A stretch of 5,150 bases of DNA from an uncultured Christensenellaceae bacterium (lineage in GTDB: Bacteria; Bacillota; Clostridia; Christensenellales; Christensenellaceae): the NCBI GenBank assembly GCA_934438035.1, contig CAKSBK010000100.1, positions 1-5,150 of the forward strand, in the 5' to 3' direction. Each line of letters starts with the position of its first letter. The stretch's first letter is position 1. The position numbers were made by a program, and so were the translations under genes. The notes under the pieces were generated by a model. The model was not told the DNA's origin, made no database searches, and saw nothing but the letters and a program-made list of their open reading frames with translations. Below, piece after piece: positions 1-3,474 of this stretch.

Positions 1-337
1 CGTATATACTTCAAGAGCGGTATTGGATTTTAACGGAGATAAAGAGGCGGCGTTAAAAGCGTCGGTGGAGATTTCTGACGCGCTTACGTCGGTAATAACA
101 AAGCTTAACGTTACTCCCTCGTTTATAGTCGCAAAAGGAGGGATAACCTCAAGCGACGTCGGAACAAAGGGTCTTGGCGTTAAAAAGGCCGTTGTCTTAG
201 GACAGCCGGCTCCGGGAATACCTGTTTGGCAAACGGGGGAAGAAAGCAAGTTCCCGGGTCTCCCGTATGTGATTTTTCCGGGAAATGTCGGCGAAGAAAC
301 CACCCTTCGAGATGTTGTAAAAGAGCTTATGCAATAA
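1..337 (+). CDS. Four-carbon acid sugar kinase family protein, C-terminal fragment (5' end outside window)
   Basis: The frame is open from the left edge (first whole codon at base 2) to a TAA at 335-337, so 111 C-terminal residues are visible. The fragment begins VYTSR and contains a glycine-rich KGGITSSDV stretch (visible residues about 45-53), then GQPAPGIPVW (about 67-76) and PYVIFPGNVG (about 88-97). These match, from memory of the family, the C-terminal nucleotide-binding domain of the OtnK/DtnK-type (formerly DUF1537) kinases. Those enzymes phosphorylate four-carbon sugar acids such as threonate or erythronate in the cytoplasm, feeding them towards central metabolism. The N-terminal substrate-binding domain lies outside the window, so the substrate cannot be stated. 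A TTG at 23 could be read as a start, but the reading frame and family similarity continue upstream of it. The gene converges on the leftward dehydrogenase-like gene and ends directly at a shared terminator. Confidence 0.8.
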   Translation, partial: VYTSRAVLDFNGDKEAALKASVEISDALTSVITKLNVTPSFIVAKGGITSSDVGTKGLGVKKAVVLGQPAPGIPVWQTGEESKFPGLPYVIFPGNVGEETTLRDVVKELMQ

Positions 338-374
338 AAAAAGCCTGTATACTTAAAGGTATACGGGCTTTTTT
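337..374. terminator. Bidirectional Rho-independent terminator between convergent genes
   Basis: A near-perfect inverted repeat has arms at 337-352 and 359-374 (16 bp, one position a G-U wobble on one strand) around a 6-nt loop at 353-358. Each arm ends in six A or T residues, so transcripts from either side form a GC-centred hairpin followed by a U-tract. It overlaps the last base of the kinase stop codon and ends 2 bp before the 3' end of the leftward dehydrogenase-like gene, so it can serve both. Confidence 0.9.
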
Positions 375-376
375 AC

Positions 377-1201
377 TTAGCTTAAATAACTTTTGACGTT
401 TGCGGGACCTCTTTTGATTTTTCCCGATGAAATACCCTTTAAAAGGCGAAGAGTTATATTGCAGTACGGTGCGTCGGTGCCGCAGGCTTTTGCGTAGCTT
501 ACTATGGCTTCAAATTCGCTTACCGGAGTTTTTTTAGAATAATCCGGAACTGCCGCGCAGATTTTTTTTGCGGGATATTTTTTCTTAAAGAAGCCGCGCA
601 TAGTTAAAAGGTCTGCGGGAATATATCCGTTTAAAGTAAGACCGTAAACTTGTTTTTTTTCGCATATGGCAAAAAACTCTTTAGCAGTATTTACCATTAT
701 ATTAATCCACGCCTCGTTTGCGCATATAAGCTCCATGGAACAGCCCGCAACGGAGGAAATCCCCCCGAAAGCCGCCTCGCACATCGAGGAAAATCTCTTT
801 TCGGTTATGTTTTCGCATATCTGCGCGTCTAAAAGAAAAGCCGCTTTTTCGGCGTTTTGGGAAGCTTCCAAAAGAATTTTATCTTCGCCGTATATTCCGA
901 AGACAACTCTGTTTTCGCCGAAGTTCGCTTTTAATTCTTCCTCGGGAGCGCCCGGCTGAAGGGTGATTATATAGCCGTCGGGCTTTAAAAATTGACCTGC
1001 CTGCCAAGACAGAAGCTTGTTGTCCGCGTCGTCGATGAATACTATAACGTCGTATTTTCCACGCATTTTATCGTAAGTAATGGCGGTTACGCCCTCTCTA
1101 TTTAAACCGTCGCAAACAAGCTGGACGTCGTTGCCGGCGGAAGCTATTTTTATTGCGGTGTTAAGAGCCGCGGCGGAATCGCCGAAAACTGCTGTTTTCA
1201 T
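377..1201 (-). CDS. Ketopantoate reductase-like Rossmann-fold protein with degenerate active site, function uncertain
   Basis: This 274-residue protein starts at an ATG (1199-1201) preceded at 9 nt by a good AAAGGAG Shine-Dalgarno (1211-1217). The N-terminus (MKTAVFGDSAAALNTAIKIA) has the beta-alpha-beta shape of an NAD(P)-binding Rossmann fold, but the usual GxGxxG is reduced to GDSAAA (7-12). A YDVIVF strand (50-55), TLQPG (80-84) and a GENRVVFGIYG stretch (95-105) follow the order of ketopantoate reductases (PanE/ApbA family, about 300 residues). The C-terminal EFEAIVSYAKACGTDAP (229-245) resembles their last helices. In my by-eye alignment the family's catalytic Asn of the LQNG motif is Pro83, and the catalytic Lys and following Asn of the C-terminal domain are not seen around 136-150. 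It may use another substrate, be an opine-dehydrogenase relative, or be non-catalytic. It is cytoplasmic, with no signal peptide or membrane segment, and is monocistronic as far as visible. Confidence 0.6.
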   Translation of the reverse strand: MKTAVFGDSAAALNTAIKIASAGNDVQLVCDGLNREGVTAITYDKMRGKYDVIVFIDDADNKLLSWQAGQFLKPDGYIITLQPGAPEEELKANFGENRVVFGIYGEDKILLEASQNAEKAAFLLDAQICENITEKRFSSMCEAAFGGISSVAGCSMELICANEAWINIMVNTAKEFFAICEKKQVYGLTLNGYIPADLLTMRGFFKKKYPAKKICAAVPDYSKKTPVSEFEAIVSYAKACGTDAPYCNITLRLLKGISSGKIKRGPANVKSYLS

Positions 1202-1249
1202 ATAAGGTTGCTCCTTTAAGATTAAAAATATGTTTTAAAATCACTAACT

Positions 1250-1278
1250 ATGATACTATACTTTTTTTGATTTTTCAA
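1250..1278 (-). promoter_or_regulatory. Putative sigma-A promoter of the leftward dehydrogenase-like gene
   Basis: Read on the minus strand, a TTGAAA -35 box (1273-1278) and a TATCAT -10 box (1250-1255) are separated by 17 nt. Four or more bases of each box match the sigma-A consensus. Transcription would start near 1243, leaving a leader of about 40 nt before the ATG at 1201. The call rests on consensus match only. Confidence 0.5.
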
Positions 1279-1320
1279 ACATTTTGATTTAAAGAGGCGT
1301 TGATTGCACGTTGTACTTTA

Positions 1321-1338
1321 TAAATGTATTAAATGTAT
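1321..1338. repeat. Tandem 9-bp direct repeat in the divergent intergenic region
   Basis: TAAATGTAT occurs twice back to back (1321-1329 and 1330-1338) in the middle of the 274-bp divergent region. It lies upstream of both predicted promoters. It could be a tandem regulator site, but the sequence is AT-rich and two copies may be chance. Confidence 0.35.
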
Positions 1339-1372
1339 GGTAAAAAATACAGTTGTTATGACAAATTTTTTA

Positions 1373-1401
1373 TTGCAATTCATATCAAAGTTTGCGATAA
1401 T
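1373..1401 (+). promoter_or_regulatory. Putative sigma-A promoter of the aldolase/shell operon
   Basis: A TTGCAA -35 box (1373-1378) is followed after 17 nt by a GATAAT -10 box (1396-1401), so transcription would begin near 1408. This gives a leader of about 68 nt before the aldolase ATG at 1476. The leader contains the 1411-1425 palindrome and the cre sequence. The spacing is ideal and each box has four or five consensus bases. Confidence 0.6.
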
Positions 1402-1410
1402 ATAAGTGTC

Positions 1411-1425
1411 GGTTAAGGGTTAACC
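1411..1425. promoter_or_regulatory. Inverted repeat in the operon leader, possible operator
   Basis: GGTTAA (1411-1416) and TTAACC (1420-1425) form a perfect 6-bp inverted repeat around GGG. An alternative outer pairing, TCGG (1409-1412) with CCGA (1428-1431), overlaps it. The element sits just downstream of the predicted transcription start, where a repressor would block initiation or early elongation. It is not followed by a T-tract, so it is not a terminator. No regulator gene is visible in the window, so the binding protein is unknown. Confidence 0.4.
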
Positions 1426-1433
1426 TGCCGATA

Positions 1434-1447
1434 TGTGAACGGTATCA
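1434..1447. promoter_or_regulatory. cre site (CcpA catabolite-response element)
   Basis: The 14-mer TGTGAACGGTATCA fits every position of the classical Bacillus cre consensus TGWNANCGNTNWCA. It lies about 27-40 nt downstream of the predicted transcription start and 28 bp before the aldolase ATG. In Firmicutes, CcpA with HPr-Ser-P bound at a site placed like this usually represses by roadblock. The inferred result is that the aldolase/shell operon is switched off when a preferred sugar is available. Confidence 0.65.
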
Positions 1448-1475
1448 ATATAATATAATAAATTGGGAGGAAACA

Positions 1476-2306
1476 ATGGATATTAACGAAATTGTAAGAC
1501 AGGCTGTCGAGCAGGTTCTTGCGCAGATGAATGCTCAGGGAACCCCAGCTGCGGCAACAAACGACCTTTCTCCTGCAGGTATGGCTAAGTATATTGACCA
1601 TACTCTCCTTAAGGCTGACGCACCGATCTCCAAGATCAAGCAAATTTGTGACGAAGCAAAGCAGTATCATTTCGCAAGTGTTTGCGTAAATACCGGCAAT
1701 ATTAAATTCGTTGCAGAGCAGCTTGCAGGTTCCGGAGTTACGCCTTGCTGCGTAGTAGGCTTCCCCCTCGGCGCTATGACCACTGAGTCTAAAGTGTTTG
1801 AGACTATGGACGCTATCCGCAAGGGCGCTAAAGAGGTTGATATGGTTATCAACGTAGGCGCTATAAAGAGCGGCAATTGGCAGTTGGTTGAGGATGACAT
1901 CCGTGCGGTATGCCAGGCAGCTAAGGGAAATGCGCTTGTAAAGGTTATTTTAGAGAACTGCTTACTTACTCAGGATGAGAAGGTTAAGGCTTGCCTCGCT
2001 TCTAAGAATGCGGGTGCGGACTTTGTTAAGACCTCTACAGGCTTCTCTACCGGCGGTGCAACCGTTGAGGATGTTAAGCTTATGAGAGAGGCAGTTGGTC
2101 CCACGATGGGCGTTAAGGCTTCGGGCGGCGTAAGAAATTATGAAGACGCCGTTAACATGATTAAAGCCGGCGCTAACAGACTCGGTACTTCTAACGGTGT
2201 AGCTATCGTTAAGGGCGAGCAGAGCGGACATAAATGTATCAACTGCGGTCGCTGCAAGCAGCAGTGCCCGACAGGCAACACCAATATAATCAACAACAAC
2301 TATTAA
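1476..2306 (+). CDS. deoC: Deoxyribose-phosphate aldolase with putative BMC-targeting N-terminus and Fe-S-like C-terminal tail
   Basis: This 276-residue protein starts at an ATG 5 nt after GGGAGG (1465-1470). Residues about 34-247 are a complete class I DERA barrel, which reversibly cleaves 2-deoxyribose-5-phosphate to acetaldehyde and glyceraldehyde-3-phosphate. Visible catalytic residues are Asp122 (EVDMVIN), Schiff-base Lys185 (VKTSTGF) and Lys214 (VKASGGVR), with a phosphate-loop-like GTSNGV (237-242). Ordinary bacterial DeoC proteins are about 220 residues. The extra N-terminus (1-32) is an amphipathic helix, [18 protein letters not shown], plus an Ala/Pro/Thr linker, much like the PduD and PduP encapsulation peptides. 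The extra C-terminus (248-276) carries C254-x2-C257-x2-C260-x3-C264-Pro, a ferredoxin-like cluster motif, then an Asn-rich end. The shell gene starts 16 bp downstream, so the enzyme is probably microcompartment cargo. Iron-sulfur binding is inferred only. Lys is mostly AAG (17 of 22), as in rpsU, suggesting strong expression. Confidence 0.93.
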   Translation: MDINEIVRQAVEQVLAQMNAQGTPAAATNDLSPAGMAKYIDHTLLKADAPISKIKQICDEAKQYHFASVCVNTGNIKFVAEQLAGSGVTPCCVVGFPLGAMTTESKVFETMDAIRKGAKEVDMVINVGAIKSGNWQLVEDDIRAVCQAAKGNALVKVILENCLLTQDEKVKACLASKNAGADFVKTSTGFSTGGATVEDVKLMREAVGPTMGVKASGGVRNYEDAVNMIKAGANRLGTSNGVAIVKGEQSGHKCINCGRCKQQCPTGNTNIINNNY

Positions 2307-2322
2307 TAGGGGGCTATAAACA

Positions 2323-2598
2323 ATGATTGAAGCACTTGGTATGGTAGAAACAAAGGGTCTTATCGGCGCTATCGAGGCTGCCGATGCTATGGTTAAGGCT
2401 GCAAACGTTCATCTTATCGGCAAAGAGAAGATCGGTTCCGGTCTCGTTACGGTAATGGTAAGAGGCGACGTAGGAGCTGTTAAGGCTGCAGTTGAAGCAG
2501 GTGCAGCAGCTGCAAAGAGAGTCGGCGATCTTTACGGTGTACATGTAATCCCGAGACCGCATAACGACGTTGAGGGTATCCTCCCCAAAATGGGCTGA
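2323..2598 (+). CDS. Bacterial microcompartment hexameric shell protein (BMC-H, PduA/EutM-like)
   Basis: This 91-residue, single BMC-domain protein starts at an ATG 9 nt after AGGGGG (2308-2313). It begins [20 protein letters not shown] and contains AMVKAANV (22-29) and the pore loop KIGSG (36-40). [13 protein letters not shown] (44-56) and HVIPRPH (74-80) follow. All are hallmarks of canonical PduA/EutM/CcmK-type hexamers, and the length is typical. Lys25 lies where the conserved edge lysine packs against the neighbouring hexamer. The Gly-Ser-Gly pore (38-40) is the small polar type that in PduA-like proteins passes small metabolites. The protein forms flat shell tiles around enzymes in the cytoplasm. 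It is the second and last gene of the aldolase operon. No BMC-P vertex or BMC-T gene lies nearby, so a closed shell would need partners encoded elsewhere. Confidence 0.97.
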   Translation: MIEALGMVETKGLIGAIEAADAMVKAANVHLIGKEKIGSGLVTVMVRGDVGAVKAAVEAGAAAAKRVGDLYGVHVIPRPHNDVEGILPKMG

Positions 2599-2620
2599 TA
2601 GCTTCTAAACTATGATTTAA

Positions 2621-2666
2621 ACGGAGAGCGCAATTTTCTGTTGACTTTGTGCTCTCCGTGTTTTAT
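2621..2666 (+). terminator. Rho-independent terminator of the aldolase/shell operon
   Basis: Arms at 2621-2633 and 2647-2659 pair over 13 bp (one G-U) around a 13-nt loop, followed by GTTTTAT. It starts 22 bp after the shell gene stop codon. Its loop and T-tract also contain the -35 and -10 boxes of the next promoter, so terminator and promoter share the same DNA. Confidence 0.85.
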
Positions 2667-2669
2667 AAT
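2641..2669 (+). promoter_or_regulatory. Strong sigma-A promoter of rpsU, embedded in the upstream terminator
   Basis: TTGACT (2641-2646) and a perfect TATAAT (2664-2669) are separated by exactly 17 nt. Eleven of twelve bases match the consensus. Transcription would start near 2676, giving a leader of about 76 nt for rpsU. The -35 box is in the terminator loop and the spacer contains the right arm of the terminator stem. Confidence 0.8.
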
Positions 2670-2700
2670 TAGTTTGTTGTATTTTTTACAGCTATGGTAG

Positions 2701-2745
2701 TTCCATTTTATGACCTAACGGTTTACTTTAAAAATGGAGGGAGGG
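2701..2745 (+). promoter_or_regulatory. rpsU leader hairpin overlapping an extended double Shine-Dalgarno
   Basis: The ribosome-binding region is GGAGGGAGGG (2736-2745), two overlapping Shine-Dalgarno cores. The nearer core (2741-2745) ends 6 nt before the rpsU ATG at 2752. Upstream, 2701-2709 can pair with 2731-2739 (9 bp, one G-U, 21-nt loop), which would cover the upstream core and leave the downstream one free. This could tune rpsU translation. The stem is AU-rich and its stability is not calculated. Confidence 0.35.
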
Positions 2746-2751
2746 ATAACA

Positions 2752-2925
2752 ATGTCTGAAATTCGCGTAGGAGAAAACGAATCCTTAGAATCCGCTCTTA
2801 GAAGATTTAAGAGAAAGTGCGCTCGTGCCGGCGTTATGGCTGAGATCAGAAAGCGCGAGCACTATGAAAAGCCCAGCGTAAAGAGAAAGAAGAAGGCTGA
2901 GGCTGCCAGAAAGAGAAGACACTGA
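2752..2925 (+). CDS. rpsU: 30S ribosomal protein bS21
   Basis: The 57-residue product [20 protein letters not shown] and onward is a typical Firmicutes bS21, a small basic protein of the 30S platform near the anti-Shine-Dalgarno end of 16S rRNA. The N-terminal [16 protein letters not shown] segment is the family signature, and the C-terminal half (about 36-57) is dominated by Lys and Arg, as expected for rRNA binding. The ATG at 2752 is chosen over an in-frame ATG at 2734, because the latter lies inside the Shine-Dalgarno sequence and would add six residues absent from the family. All nine lysines use AAG, marking the codon preference of highly expressed genes in this genome. It has its own promoter and terminator and is a single-gene unit here; many Clostridia have other genes downstream. 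Confidence 0.97.
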   Translation: MSEIRVGENESLESALRRFKRKCARAGVMAEIRKREHYEKPSVKRKKKAEAARKRRH

Positions 2926-2969
2926 TCTTTTAAAAGCATCGTATCTATACGGTTTAGCCGTTTAACGAG

Positions 2970-3000
2970 ACCGAATGAGTTTTCATTCGGTTTTGTTTTA
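2970..3000 (+). terminator. Rho-independent terminator of rpsU
   Basis: Perfect 9-bp arms ACCGAATGA (2970-2978) and TCATTCGGT (2983-2991) enclose a 4-nt loop and are followed by a T-rich run to 3000. It lies 45 bp after the rpsU stop codon and 28 bp before the next start codon, so the GtrA-family gene is probably transcribed by readthrough or from a weak local promoter. Confidence 0.9.
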
Positions 3001-3027
3001 TAAAAAATAAATAAAAAAGGAGGAAAT

Positions 3028-3474
3028 ATGGAAAAAAAGCTTTCAAAAAAAGAGCATGTTTTGCAGGCGGTTAAATTTACGCTCTTTTCGGCTACTGCCG
3101 GAATACTTCAGGTATTATCATTTACATTATTAAACGAGCTTGCAAAGCTGCCTTATTGGCCGGCGTATCTTGCGGCGCTTCTTGCTTCGGTAATTTATAA
3201 TTTCACGGTAAACAGAAGATATACATTTAAATCCGCAGCAAACGTACCCGTGGCGATGCTTAAAGTTTTGGCGTATTACGCTGTGTTTACGCCGCTTTCG
3301 ACAATAGCCGGAAATGCCGCGGCAAAAGCGGGCGTAAACGAATATATAGTGCTTGCGGTTACTATGATACTTAATTTTATAACCGAGTTTTTGTTTTGTA
3401 AATTCCTTGTTTATGCAAAAACACAAAACACCAACTCACTTGCAAAAAAACAAGATTTAAGCGACAATTCTTGA
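3028..3474 (+). CDS. GtrA-family four-helix membrane protein
   Basis: This 148-residue protein starts at an ATG 4 nt after AAGGAGG (3017-3023). Four hydrophobic segments can be seen at about residues 13-35, 44-60, 76-97 and 104-126. The stretch YNFTVNRRYTF (57-67) after the second segment is the GtrA (PF04138) signature, and FITEFLFCKFLVYA (117-130) matches the family's last helix and end. GtrA proteins sit in the cytoplasmic membrane. They are linked to translocation or flipping of lipid-linked sugars for cell-surface polysaccharide, O-antigen or teichoic acid glycosylation. No partner glycosyltransferase gene is adjacent, so the substrate is unknown. The last 18 bp overlap the 3' end of the convergent spoIIE gene, and the hydrophilic tail after about residue 131 is encoded partly in that overlap. 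Confidence 0.88.
   Translation: MEKKLSKKEHVLQAVKFTLFSATAGILQVLSFTLLNELAKLPYWPAYLAALLASVIYNFTVNRRYTFKSAANVPVAMLKVLAYYAVFTPLSTIAGNAAAKAGVNEYIVLAVTMILNFITEFLFCKFLVYAKTQNTNSLAKKQDLSDNS

Noticed and set aside
666..959. Rightward open frames inside the dehydrogenase-like gene (including 650-832)
   Set aside because: They lie opposite a well-supported gene, have no Shine-Dalgarno at their starts and their products show no recognisable family features.
1413..2231. Leftward open frames opposite the aldolase gene (1413-1670, 1667-1900, 1962-2231)
   Set aside because: They are antisense shadows of a conserved enzyme with intact catalytic motifs, and none has a convincing ribosome-binding site.
2227..2303. 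The cysteine-rich tail as a frameshifted remnant of a separate ferredoxin gene
   Set aside because: The tail is in the same frame, ends in a proper stop codon with the shell gene's Shine-Dalgarno right after it, and there is no second cysteine half motif or leftover ferredoxin sequence around it.
2314..2562. Leftward 82-codon frame opposite the shell protein gene
   Set aside because: The BMC-H reading on the plus strand is unambiguous; the opposite frame has no family resemblance.
2734..2751. Earlier in-frame ATG for rpsU, adding six residues
   Set aside because: The ATG overlaps the Shine-Dalgarno run itself, has no ribosome-binding site upstream, and the shorter product matches the normal bS21 N-terminus and length.
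2976..3004. Promoter for the GtrA-family gene overlapping the rpsU terminator, by analogy with the rpsU promoter
   Set aside because: There is a TATAAA at 2999-3004, but the best -35 candidates around 2975-2981 match only about three consensus bases, too weak to claim in AT-rich sequence.
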